From NCBI RefSeq assembly GCF_014649695.1, contig NZ_BMTN01000005.1:1-64000 (forward strand): a DNA stretch of 64,000 nucleotides. The letters run 5' to 3'. Made by a program: the position numbers and the translations under genes. Below, one piece after another: positions 16,894 to 25,118 of the stretch; positions within the stretch are counted from its first letter, which is position 1, and the number at the start of each line of letters is the position of its first letter. Source of the stretch: Streptomyces kurssanovii. GTDB lineage: Bacteria; Actinomycetota; Actinomycetes; Streptomycetales; Streptomycetaceae. The notes beneath the pieces were generated by a model, which did not search any database, was not told the origin of the DNA, and worked only from the letters and a program-made list of their open reading frames with translations.

Positions 16894-18078
16894 ATGAGCC
16901 AGTCACACTCCGCCGCCGGTGCATGGCACCGGCCGATGGTCGCCCGCCTCGCGAGCGAACACCATCGCACCGCCACCGCGCTGGAGCTGTTCTTCGACCT
17001 GTGTTTCGTCGTGGCCGTCGCCCAGGCATCCGTGGCGTTCGAGCACGAGCTCGCCGAGGGACACGTCGGCCACGGCGTCCTCGGATACGCGCTGGTGTTC
17101 TTCGCGATCTGGTGGGCCTGGATGAACTTCACCTGGTTCGCCTCCGCCTACGACACGGACGACGTCCCGTACCGGCTCCTCACCCTCGTCCAGATCACCG
17201 GCGCGCTGGTCCTGGCCGCCGGAGTCGCGGAGGCCCTCGAGCACGACGACTTCGCCGTCATCACGTGGGGCTACGTCATCATGCGGCTCGCCATGGTCAC
17301 CCAGTGGCTGCGCGCCGCGCACTCCGATCCCGAACGGCGGCGTGCCTGCCTGCGCTACGCGGTGGGCATCCTTGTCGTGCAGGTCGGCTGGGTGGGCCGG
17401 CTGGCGCTGCCCGACGACGGCGGGCTGCCCAGCTTCCTGGTCCTGGTCGCTGCCGAACTCGCCGTCCCCGCCTGGGCCGAGAGCGCGGTCACCACCACCT
17501 GGCACCCCCATCACATCGCCGAGCGGTACGGACTGTTCACCATCATCGTCCTCGGCGAGACCATCACGGCCTCCACCATCGCCGTCCGCGCGGCCCTCGA
17601 CACCGATGCCGCACTCGGCGACATCGCGACCCTCGTCGTCGGCGGGGTGCTGACCGTGTTCGCCCTGTGGTGGCTCTACTTCTCGCAGAACGCCCCGCGC
17701 CGCCTTACGAGCCTCAGGACCGCGCTGCTCTGGGGCTACGGCCACTACGCCGTCTTCGCCTCCGCGGCCGCCGTCGGCGCCGGTCTCGCCCTGAACGTCG
17801 CCCATGCCACCGGCCACGGCCATCTCACCGACCGTGCCGCCGCCTTGGCGTACACCGTCCCCGTCGCCGTCTTCATCACCATGGTGTGGCTGCTGCACCA
17901 CCGGGCCGCCGAGCTCCGCAGCCGGACGGATCTGGTCCATCCGGTGGCCGTGCTCGCGGTCCTGGCGTCGGTCTTCACCCCCGCCCCGGTCCTCGTCACG
18001 GGCATCCTCACCGCCGCTCTGGTGGCCGCGACCCTGGTGCTGACCTGGCGCGCGGCGAAGGCCGCCGCGGCGGCGTGA
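16894..18078 (+). CDS. low-temperature-requirement protein A (LtrA) family membrane protein
   Basis: A 394-aa polytopic membrane protein of full family length. The LtrA signature is present at the N-terminus (ASEHHRTATALELFFDLCFVVAVAQ), followed by about ten hydrophobic helices and the central HIAERYGLFTIIVLGETI motif. The biochemical role of LtrA is not established. The ATG at 16894 opens the family N-terminus, although no strong ribosome site is visible. It stands alone between the deletion scar and the GAPDH gene. Confidence 0.88.
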   Translation: MSQSHSAAGAWHRPMVARLASEHHRTATALELFFDLCFVVAVAQASVAFEHELAEGHVGHGVLGYALVFFAIWWAWMNFTWFASAYDTDDVPYRLLTLVQITGALVLAAGVAEALEHDDFAVITWGYVIMRLAMVTQWLRAAHSDPERRRACLRYAVGILVVQVGWVGRLALPDDGGLPSFLVLVAAELAVPAWAESAVTTTWHPHHIAERYGLFTIIVLGETITASTIAVRAALDTDAALGDIATLVVGGVLTVFALWWLYFSQNAPRRLTSLRTALLWGYGHYAVFASAAAVGAGLALNVAHATGHGHLTDRAAALAYTVPVAVFITMVWLLHHRAAELRSRTDLVHPVAVLAVLASVFTPAPVLVTGILTAALVAATLVLTWRAAKAAAAA

Positions 18079-18158
18079 TCGTGTCGGGGGGACCGCCGTC
18101 AAGATCGAAAAGGCAGGGGGCTAGCATATGAGCGCCACCTAGCTCGAAAGATAAACCT

Positions 18159-19604
18159 GTGACTGTCAACGAAGACGCGTTCACCAACTGGAAGACCCGC
18201 GAGGAGATCGCGGAGTCGATGATCCCGATCATCGGGAAGCTGCACCGGGAGCGGGACGTCACGGTCCTGCTTCACAGCCGCTCCCTGGTGAACAAGTCGG
18301 TGGTCAGCCTCCTCAAGATCCACCGATTCGCCCGGCAGATAGCCGGCGAGGAGCTCTCGGTCACCGAGACGCTGCCCTTCCTCCAGGCGCTCACCACCCT
18401 CGACCTCGGTCCCTCCCAGATCGACCTCGCCCTGCTCGCGGAGGCCTACAACGCCGACGACCGCGGACTGACGGTCGAGGAGTTCACAGCCGAGGCCATG
18501 GCGGGCGCCACCGGCGCCAACAAGATCGAGCGCGGCGACGGCCGGGACGTCGTCCTGTACGGGTTCGGCCGGATCGGCCGCCTCGTCGCCCGCCTCCTCA
18601 TCGAGAAGTCCGGCTCCGGCAACGGCCTGCGGCTGCGCGCGATCGTGGTGCGCGGCGGCGGTGAGCAGGACCTCGTGAAGCGCGCCTCGCTGCTGCGCCG
18701 CGACTCGATCCACGGCCAGTTCCAGGGCACGATCACCGTCGACGAGGCGAACAGCACGATCGTCGCGAACGGCAACGAGATCAAGGTCATCTACGCCGAC
18801 GACCCGTCCGAGGTCGACTACACGGCGCACGGCATCGACAACGCCATCCTGATCGACAACACGGGCAAGTGGCGCGACCGCGAGGGCCTGTCGAAGCACC
18901 TGCGTCCCGGCATCGACAAGGTCGTCCTGACCGCTCCGGGCAAGGGCGACGTCCCCAACATCGTGCACGGCGTCAACCACGACACGATCAAGCCGGACGA
19001 GCGGATCCTGTCCTGCGCGTCCTGCACCACCAATGCGATCGTCCCGCCGCTGAAGGCGATGGCGGACGAGTACGGCGTCCTCCGCGGCCACGTGGAGACC
19101 GTCCACTCGTTCACCAACGACCAGAATCTGCTGGACAACTACCACAAGGCCGACCGCCGCGGCCGCTCCGCGCCGCTCAACATGGTCATCACCGAGACCG
19201 GTGCCGCCTCCGCCGTCGCCAAGGCACTGCCCGACCTCAAGGCGCCGATCACCGGCAGCTCGATCCGCGTTCCGGTGCCTGACGTCTCGATCGCCATCCT
19301 CAGCCTGCGCCTGGGCCGCGAGACCACCCGCGACGAGGTCCTCGACCACCTGCGCGACGTCTCGCTGCACTCGCCGCTCAAGCGCCAGATCGACTTCACC
19401 ACGGCTCCCGACGCGGTCTCCATGGACTTCGTCGGCTCGCGCCACGCCTCGATCGTCGACGCCGGAGCCACCAAGGTCGACGGCGACAACGCGATCCTCT
19501 ACCTCTGGTACGACAACGAGTTCGGCTACTCCTGCCAGGTCGTCCGCGTCGTCCAGTACATCTCCGGGGTGGAGTACCCGACCTACCCGGTCCCGGCGGC
19601 CTGA
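18159..19604 (+). CDS. gap: glyceraldehyde-3-phosphate dehydrogenase, long form with N-terminal extension
   Basis: Catalyses the reversible NAD(P)-linked oxidation of glyceraldehyde-3-phosphate to 1,3-bisphosphoglycerate. The protein is 481 aa. About 125 N-terminal residues precede the canonical Rossmann start VVLYGFGRIGR (132-141). The catalytic Cys289 is in SCASCTTN, and WYDNEFGYSCQVVRVVQYI ends the catalytic domain. The GTG start at 18159 (GTGACTGTCAAC) opens the conserved extension. Classical GAPDH is about 335 aa, so this is the actinobacterial long paralogue, probably not the main glycolytic enzyme. A strong hairpin follows. Confidence 0.92.
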   Translation: MTVNEDAFTNWKTREEIAESMIPIIGKLHRERDVTVLLHSRSLVNKSVVSLLKIHRFARQIAGEELSVTETLPFLQALTTLDLGPSQIDLALLAEAYNADDRGLTVEEFTAEAMAGATGANKIERGDGRDVVLYGFGRIGRLVARLLIEKSGSGNGLRLRAIVVRGGGEQDLVKRASLLRRDSIHGQFQGTITVDEANSTIVANGNEIKVIYADDPSEVDYTAHGIDNAILIDNTGKWRDREGLSKHLRPGIDKVVLTAPGKGDVPNIVHGVNHDTIKPDERILSCASCTTNAIVPPLKAMADEYGVLRGHVETVHSFTNDQNLLDNYHKADRRGRSAPLNMVITETGAASAVAKALPDLKAPITGSSIRVPVPDVSIAILSLRLGRETTRDEVLDHLRDVSLHSPLKRQIDFTTAPDAVSMDFVGSRHASIVDAGATKVDGDNAILYLWYDNEFGYSCQVVRVVQYISGVEYPTYPVPAA

Positions 19605-19623
19605 CGCCGGCGCTGCCCGTGAA

Positions 19624-19666
19624 GCCGTGTCCCCATCCCCTGCGAGGCAGGGAGTGGGGACACGGC
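19624..19666. terminator. bidirectional terminator hairpin
   Basis: GCCGTGTCCCCA (19624-19635) pairs with TGGGGACACGGC (19655-19666), with further pairing inside (CCCTGC/GCAGGG). It lies between the convergent gap and maleylacetate reductase genes. Confidence 0.8.
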
Positions 19667-19667
19667 C

Positions 19668-20723
19668 TTACCAGGCGCTGTACAGGAGTCGGGTCAGCGC
19701 CTCGGTCTCCGGCGGCCGGGGATTCGGATACGGCCGGTCCACGACCCGCTCGGCCACCGCGCGCAGGGCGTCGCGCGGAACACCCAACGCCCCGAGCGTG
19801 GTCGGGCCGTCGTGACCGCCGGCGAGCCTGCCGACGACCTCGACCGGGTCACCGCCGGCGATCCGCTCCAGGCGGGCGGCGGCCTTCGGCGCCCACGGGA
19901 GATTGAACGCCATGACGTGCGCCAACAGCAGCGCGTGGAGCTCCGCGTGCGGCAGGTCGAACATCCCGCCGAGGACGTGCGCCAGCTGGTGGTGCAGTCC
20001 CGTCCGGGTCCGGCCCAGACACAGGCCGGCGAGCCAGGCCGACTCCTGGAGCCGTTCGCGTCCTTGGAGCGCCGACAGATCGGCGAGGACGTGCGGGAGC
20101 ACCGTCAGGATGCCGTCGGCCGCCTCTGTCGCGAGGGCGTCGCTCAGTGCCGTCGCGTCCGGTGCCCAGAGCGCCTCGACCGCGTGGGCCAGGGCGTTCA
20201 GGGAGCTCGTCAGCGTGAGGCCGGCGGGCATCGTCAGCGTCAGCTCCGGGTCGTAGACCACCGTCCCCGGCGTGATGGCCGGGTCGCGTCGCGTGGTCTT
20301 CACTCCGTTCTCCGTCTCGCCCAGGACGGGTGTCACCTCCGAGCCCGCGTACGTGGTCGGAACGGCGACCTGCGGCATCCCCGTCCGCACCGACAGCGCC
20401 TTGGCAAGGCCGACGGCGGAGCCGCCGCCGATCGCCACCACGGCGTCCGCCGACGTCTCCCCCACGACCTCCATCGCCTCGCCGGTCACGGCCACCGGGG
20501 TGTGCACGACGGCTCCGTCGAAGCGGGCCGCCAGCCGGGGGCCGAGCGCCCCGGCGAGCTCACCGGCCGCTGCCCTGGCCGACCCGGTGGCGACCAGCAG
20601 CACCCGCCGGGCACCGAGCCGTTCGATCTCCCCGGGGATGCGGTGGCGTGCGCCTGGGCCTACGAGGACGCGGGAGGGCAGCGTCTCGTGGACGGTGACG
20701 GGAGCGACGGGGTTCTCGTACAT
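19668..20723 (-). CDS. maleylacetate reductase / iron-containing alcohol dehydrogenase
   Basis: Predicted to reduce maleylacetate to 3-oxoadipate with NAD(P)H, the closing step of hydroxyquinol or chlorocatechol degradation. The protein is 351 aa of the Fe-ADH fold: nucleotide-binding AIGGGSAVGLAK, PTTYAGSEVTP, then the metal-region histidines in GLHHQLAHVLGG and LPHAELHALLLAHV. The ATG at 20723 has GGGAGG 9 nt upstream. No hydroxyquinol dioxygenase is next to it, so the substrate assignment rests on family only. An ABM-like gene lies 42 bp upstream on the same strand. Confidence 0.85.
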   Translation of the reverse strand: MYENPVAPVTVHETLPSRVLVGPGARHRIPGEIERLGARRVLLVATGSARAAAGELAGALGPRLAARFDGAVVHTPVAVTGEAMEVVGETSADAVVAIGGGSAVGLAKALSVRTGMPQVAVPTTYAGSEVTPVLGETENGVKTTRRDPAITPGTVVYDPELTLTMPAGLTLTSSLNALAHAVEALWAPDATALSDALATEAADGILTVLPHVLADLSALQGRERLQESAWLAGLCLGRTRTGLHHQLAHVLGGMFDLPHAELHALLLAHVMAFNLPWAPKAAARLERIAGGDPVEVVGRLAGGHDGPTTLGALGVPRDALRAVAERVVDRPYPNPRPPETEALTRLLYSAW

Positions 20724-20765
20724 CGGTCGGTGCCTCCCGAATCGGGCCACGCCCGCGTATCTGCG

Positions 20766-21050
20766 CTAGACGGAAGCCACGACGTGGCCGGCCATGACCT
20801 CGGGAGGGTCGGGGAGCAGCGACGCAAGGTGGTCCCGCACGAAGTCCGCCGCCTTGCGGATCGATTCCTCCGCCCCCGCCTCGTCCTCGAAGACACTTGT
20901 CGAAACCATGACCCCGTTGCCGGCGTCGACCCAGTAGTAGGCCACAAGGCCCGAAATCTCCCGCATGAGCGGCACGAACACCTCGTTCACACGACGACCT
21001 GCCTCGGCCGGGTCGGTCACTCCTGAGTACCTTCTGACGGCTGCGTACAC
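20766..21050 (-). CDS. small ABM-superfamily-like protein
   Basis: A 94-aa single alpha+beta-barrel-like domain with VNEVFVPLMREISGLVAYYW, MVSTSVFEDEAGAEESIRKA and a C-terminal helix and strand. This resembles antibiotic-biosynthesis-monooxygenase-type or stress-responsive dimeric barrels. The GTG at 21050 has GGGAG 12 nt upstream. It ends 42 bp before maleylacetate reductase, so co-transcription is likely and a role in aromatic or quinone metabolism is possible. Function is otherwise unknown. Confidence 0.75.
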   Translation of the reverse strand: MYAAVRRYSGVTDPAEAGRRVNEVFVPLMREISGLVAYYWVDAGNGVMVSTSVFEDEAGAEESIRKAADFVRDHLASLLPDPPEVMAGHVVASV

Positions 21051-21135
21051 GACTGATCTCCCTCACGGGTCCGGGGCTTGTACTCCCCACGCCGTACCCC
21101 CGCGCCCTGGGCATCGCTCGGAAGTCGTGCGGCAA

Positions 21136-22359
21136 TCACCGGAAGGTACCGGCCGGTGGACCGAATGGCGGCCGCCTGGCCGCGCCCTGTGCCTCGTACC
21201 GCACCGTCGGCCGTCCAAGAGACACGTTCGCGTTCTCCTGGGTCGGCGCGGCACGGGAAACGGCCACCATCGCGGCGTCGTCGCCCAGGGTCCCGCCCGC
21301 CGCGTGGGCGAGCAGGTCCTGGCGGAGGCGGTCGAGAAGCGCGTGCGGCGTCCGGCCCGCGCAGCCGGCGAGACGGTCCGTGAGCGGGAAGAACGTACCG
21401 GCCTGGTCGCGGGCCTCGATGACGCCGTCCGTGTACAGCAGGAGGGTGTCGCCGGGCTCGAAGGCGAACGTCTCCGCGGTGAAGGCCGACCCCATGAACT
21501 CGGTGAGCCCGAGCGGCGGGGCCGGACGGCGCACCTCCAGAGCGACGACCTCGCCGTCCCGCAGCAGCAGGGGCGGCGGATGACCGCAGTTGACCAGGTC
21601 GACGGCCGGCACGTCGTCGGGGACGTCGAGCACGGCCGCGGTGATGAACGCCTCGGTGGGCGTGCCGCCGGGCGCGGCCGCACCGGGGTCGTCCAGGTCG
21701 GAGGAGACGGTTCCCTCCAGATAGGCGACCAGCGCGGGAAGGTCGGCCTGCCGGTGGGCGGCGCCCCGGAAGGCACCGAGGAGAAGGGCGGCGTCCCCGA
21801 CGGCCTCGAGGCCCTTGCCACGGACGTCACCGATGAGGAGCCGGGTCCCGTCGGCGGTGCGGGCGGCCGCGTACAGGTCGCCGCCGATCTGAGCCTCTGC
21901 CTCGGCGGCCAGGTAGACGGAGGCGATGCGCAGGGGGCCGACCCGGTGCGGCAGTGGTCTGAGCACGACCTGCTGCGCGGCCTCGGCCACGGAACGCAGC
22001 TGGACCAGTTCCTTCTCGTGCCGTTCCCGCAGATGGGCGAAGAAGGTGACGAACACGGAGATCAGTATCAGTGCGATGAGCTGGAAGCTGTGGTTGAGAT
22101 CGATGAGGCTGGTGCGGACAATCGCGACCACAGCTTGGGCCAGGACGGCGACCGCGCCGATGCAGGCGGTGATCCGCGGGCCGGCGAACGAGGCCGTGAC
22201 AGCGGGGGCGGCTGCCAGGAAGGGGCCGAGGTGGACCTCGGGCGGCGCGAGGATGTCCACCACCGTGACCGTCATGATCAGCGCGAGGACCACGGCCAGC
22301 AGCGTGTGGCCGGTCTTCCATGGCCGGGGGTGAATCCCGCGCGGCGGCCGATGACCCAT
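21136..22359 (-). CDS. membrane PP2C/SpoIIE-type serine phosphatase
   Basis: A 407-aa protein. The N-terminal part has several hydrophobic helices (about 20-110: HTLLAVVLALIMTVTVVDIL, ITACIGAVAVLAQAVVAIV, LIALILISVFVTFFAHL). A short coiled linker (RHEKELVQLRSVAEAAQQV) and a SpoIIE/PP2C domain follow. Metal-binding motifs are EAQIGGDLYAA, GDVRGKGLEAV, NCGHPPPLLL, YTDGVIEAR and DDAAMVAV. Such phosphatases dephosphorylate anti-sigma-antagonists in partner switching. The ATG at 22359 has CCAGGAGGC directly upstream. No anti-sigma kinase lies nearby. Confidence 0.9.
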   Translation of the reverse strand: MGHRPPRGIHPRPWKTGHTLLAVVLALIMTVTVVDILAPPEVHLGPFLAAAPAVTASFAGPRITACIGAVAVLAQAVVAIVRTSLIDLNHSFQLIALILISVFVTFFAHLRERHEKELVQLRSVAEAAQQVVLRPLPHRVGPLRIASVYLAAEAEAQIGGDLYAAARTADGTRLLIGDVRGKGLEAVGDAALLLGAFRGAAHRQADLPALVAYLEGTVSSDLDDPGAAAPGGTPTEAFITAAVLDVPDDVPAVDLVNCGHPPPLLLRDGEVVALEVRRPAPPLGLTEFMGSAFTAETFAFEPGDTLLLYTDGVIEARDQAGTFFPLTDRLAGCAGRTPHALLDRLRQDLLAHAAGGTLGDDAAMVAVSRAAPTQENANVSLGRPTVRYEAQGAARRPPFGPPAGTFR

Positions 22360-22494
22360 GCCTCCTGGATACACCCGCACAGGGCCGCGCACCTCCGCGC
22401 CCCCGAACCTCCGCGCCGCGCGCACCCGCGCCGCGCCCCTCCAAGCCTTCTCACTCCGCGCCTTCGCGTGGCCAGGGGCGCGTCCGGGCACGAG

Positions 22495-22525
22495 GGCGCC
22501 CCCGGCACATGGTGCCGGGGGCGCC
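22495..22525. terminator. terminator hairpin after the cold-shock gene
   Basis: GGCGCCCCCGGCAC (22495-22508) pairs perfectly with GTGCCGGGGGCGCC (22512-22525) around a 3-nt loop, 23 bp past the csp stop codon. Confidence 0.8.
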
Positions 22526-22548
22526 TTTTCCGCGCGAGTGCCGTCAGA

Positions 22549-22752
22549 TCAGACCGGACGGACGTTCTCGGCCTGCGGGCCCTTCGGGCCCTGCGTGATG
22601 TCGAACTCCACCTGCTGGTTCTCCTCGAGGGAACGGAACCCGGAGGCGTTGATCGCGGAGTAGTGGACGAAGACGTCGGGGCCGCCACCGTCCTGGGCGA
22701 TGAAGCCGAAGCCCTTTTCCGCGTTGAACCACTTCACGGTGCCTGAAGCCAT
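22549..22752 (-). CDS. cold-shock protein (CspA family)
   Basis: A 67-aa OB-fold nucleic-acid-binding protein of standard length, with both RNP motifs ([11 protein letters not shown] and DVFVHYSAI) and the [10 protein letters not shown] start. It binds single-stranded RNA/DNA and melts RNA structure. GGAGAG precedes the ATG. A leader with two hairpins lies upstream, as is common for regulated csp messages. Confidence 0.95.
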   Translation of the reverse strand: MASGTVKWFNAEKGFGFIAQDGGGPDVFVHYSAINASGFRSLEENQQVEFDITQGPKGPQAENVRPV

Positions 22753-22775
22753 GCTGCTCTCCAATTTCGGACGCG

Positions 22776-22871
22776 GGGCATCGGCTGTCCGATGCCCTCT
22801 GGGTGAGGTGATCGCCCTGGTCCTCGGACTGCTGAACAGCAAATGCGCCCACGGGAACTCCCCGTGAGCGC
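22776..22871 (-). promoter_or_regulatory. structured 5' leader of the cold-shock gene
   Basis: Two inverted repeats lie in the presumed leader. GGGCATCGG/CCGATGCCC (22776-22797, 4-nt loop) begins 23 bp before the start codon. GCGC-C-CACGGG/CCCGTG-A-GCGC (22845-22871) lies further upstream. The upstream one could alternatively be a promoter-region operator. Confidence 0.45.
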
Positions 22872-22984
22872 ACGAGACTTCGGAACCACGACTGCTGGAC
22901 CTGAAACTACCCCATGAGTGACCGCCCGGCCACAGAACGCGGCTGCGGAAATCTTCACGGCGCCCAGGTTGTCCTTCATCGGGC

Positions 22985-23989
22985 CTACGACCTTCCCGGC
23001 ACGGGCGGCACTTCCTCCCCCGGTGCGACCGCCCCCGGCGGCATGCCGTCGCCGAACGGCCGCCCGCCCAGCGCCGCACGGCCGTGCGGCTCGAGCCAGC
23101 CCGACAGATCCGGGCCGACGGGCACGATCCCGGTCGGATTGATGTCGCTGTGCACCAGGTAGTAGTGCTTCTTGATGTGGTCGAAGTCGACCGTGTCACC
23201 GAAGCCGGGCGTCTGGAACAGGTCGCGCGCGTACGCCCAGAGCACCGGCATCTCGGACAGCTTCTGCCGGTTGCACTTGAAGTGACCGTGGTAGACGGCG
23301 TCGAAGCGCACCAGCGTGGTGAACAACCGTACGTCCGCCTCGGTGATCGTGTCGCCGACGAGGTAGCGGGACCCTTGGAGCCGCTCGGAGAGCAGGTCGA
23401 GTCGCGCGAACAGGCGTTCGTACGCTTCGGCGTACGCCTCCTGCGACCCGGCGAAACCGGCCCGGTAGACGCCGTTGTTCACATCCTTGTAGACGACCTC
23501 GTTGACGGCGTCGATCTCCGGCCGCAGCTCGGGAGGGTAGAGCTCCGGCGCCCCGTCGCGGTGGTACGCCGTCCATTCCAGCGACATGTCGATCGTGATC
23601 TGCCGGAAGTCGTTGGTCACGACCTTGCCGGTCGGCACGTCGACGACGGCCGGCACCGTGACGCCCCGGTCGTAGCCGGGATCGCGGGCGAGGAACGCCT
23701 CCTGGAGCCGCTCGATGCCGAGCACCGGGTCGCGGCCGCCCGGGTCGAGGTCGAAGGTCCAGCTGCGCTCGTCGTGCGTGGGCCCGGCGATGCCCATCGA
23801 CAGCACGCCCTCCAGTCCGAGCAGCCGCCGGACGATGACCGCCCGGCTTGCCCACGGACAGGCCCGGCTGACGACCAGGCGGTAGCGGCCGGGTTCCACG
23901 GGGAAGCCGTCGCGCCCGTCCGCCGTGACGCGGGTGGTGACGTACCGGCTGTCGCGCGAATACTCCCCGCCAGGGTTCACATGACTCAC
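22985..23989 (-). CDS. glutathionyl-hydroquinone reductase-like (Xi-class GST) protein
   Basis: A 334-aa Xi-class thioltransferase fold. [10 protein letters not shown] places the catalytic Cys44 in the CPWA motif. [30 protein letters not shown] and the C-terminal all-helical domain with [29 protein letters not shown] follow. The family reductively removes thiol adducts from hydroquinones. Actinobacteria generally use mycothiol instead of glutathione, so the true cofactor is likely mycothiol. The start is either the GTG at 23989 or the one at 23980, which is better spaced from GGGGGAGGA. Confidence 0.88.
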   Translation of the reverse strand: MSHVNPGGEYSRDSRYVTTRVTADGRDGFPVEPGRYRLVVSRACPWASRAVIVRRLLGLEGVLSMGIAGPTHDERSWTFDLDPGGRDPVLGIERLQEAFLARDPGYDRGVTVPAVVDVPTGKVVTNDFRQITIDMSLEWTAYHRDGAPELYPPELRPEIDAVNEVVYKDVNNGVYRAGFAGSQEAYAEAYERLFARLDLLSERLQGSRYLVGDTITEADVRLFTTLVRFDAVYHGHFKCNRQKLSEMPVLWAYARDLFQTPGFGDTVDFDHIKKHYYLVHSDINPTGIVPVGPDLSGWLEPHGRAALGGRPFGDGMPPGAVAPGEEVPPVPGRS

Positions 23990-24163
23990 GTCCTCCCCCT
24001 ACCCCGGTCCGACAGCGGCGAACGCGGCGATCGGACGGGAATGACGGGATCCCGTCGCACCGGGACCGGCCGTCGCCAAAAGCGCTGTGTACCGATGTCC
24101 GCCCTGTGTGATCACCGCGGGGCGCCGCACCTCGTGGCGCACCCGATGCGCCCCGGAGGCCTT

Positions 24164-25114
24164 GTGCTCGTCCGCTCCATCGCTGCCGCAGAATCCGAAC
24201 GCGTCGCCACGTTCCTCGCGGAACCGCCGCTCGACTGGATCAGCGCGGACCGCTTCCGCGAAGACTGGCAGACACGGCAGTACCGGCCTGAATGGACGTG
24301 GACGGCCGAGGACACGGGCGGCGAGCTGCTCGGGCGGGCCCTGTGGTGGGGCCGCACGGACGGAGAGCTCCCGGTGGCTCTGGACTGCCTCCACGTCCGC
24401 GAGGACGTGCCGGACCGCGCGCGGGTGGCCGTGGCGCTCCTCGATGCCGGCCACCGCGCGTTCCGGGAGCGTGGTGCCGAGCGGGATCCGCTCTACAACC
24501 TCGCGCTTCCCCGGGGCTGGCGCGGCGACGCCGGCACGGTGGCCGCGGTCGAGTGGCGGCGCCTCGCAGCCCACCGCGCCGGGCTGACCGAGGAGGTCGA
24601 GAGGCTGCGTTACGAGTGGACGCCGCAGGCGGGCCTGCCCGAGGCCGGCACCAGGCTGACGTTCGCATCGGGTGACGACGCCGCGTTCCTCGACGCCTTC
24701 CGGCGCCTCGCCCAGGGCAGCCTCGATGTCCGGACCGGGCGCGAACTGGCCGCCAAGGACGCGGACGTCCAGGCCCGGGAGGACATGCGGTTCTATCTCG
24801 ACGCGCCCGGTGAACGGGGCTGGTGGCGGCTCGCGTACACGGCCGACGGCACGCTCGCGGGCCTTGCCATACCGTCCAGCACCGGCGGCGACAACCGGAA
24901 CGTCGGATATCTGGGCGTGGTCCCGGAGCTCCGCGGCCGCGGGCTGATCGACGAGATCCTCTCCCACATCACCCGCTTCCAGGCGGCGGCCGGCGCGGAG
25001 CGGATCACCGCCACCACGGACACCGTGAACCTGCCGATGGCCGCCGCGTTCGACCGCGCCGGCTACGAGGTCACGGAGATCCGCCTGGTCCTGGAGCAGC
25101 CGCCGACGCCGTGA
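24164..25114 (+). CDS. GNAT-family N-acetyltransferase (tandem-domain)
   Basis: Transfers acetyl from acetyl-CoA to an unknown acceptor. The protein is about 316 aa. The N-terminal half is a degenerate GNAT-like domain. The C-terminal half has the acetyl-CoA motif VGYLGVVPELRGRGLIDEIL and the late TNLPMAAAFDRAGY-type motif (DTVNLPMAAAFDRAGYEV). The GTG at 24164 is preferred because GGAGG lies 4 nt upstream; in-frame ATGs at 24095 and 24146 would lengthen it without a ribosome site. It ends 4 bp before the 3' end of the convergent LAL gene. Confidence 0.85.
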   Translation: MLVRSIAAAESERVATFLAEPPLDWISADRFREDWQTRQYRPEWTWTAEDTGGELLGRALWWGRTDGELPVALDCLHVREDVPDRARVAVALLDAGHRAFRERGAERDPLYNLALPRGWRGDAGTVAAVEWRRLAAHRAGLTEEVERLRYEWTPQAGLPEAGTRLTFASGDDAAFLDAFRRLAQGSLDVRTGRELAAKDADVQAREDMRFYLDAPGERGWWRLAYTADGTLAGLAIPSSTGGDNRNVGYLGVVPELRGRGLIDEILSHITRFQAAAGAERITATTDTVNLPMAAAFDRAGYEVTEIRLVLEQPPTP

Positions 25115-25118
25115 GCCG

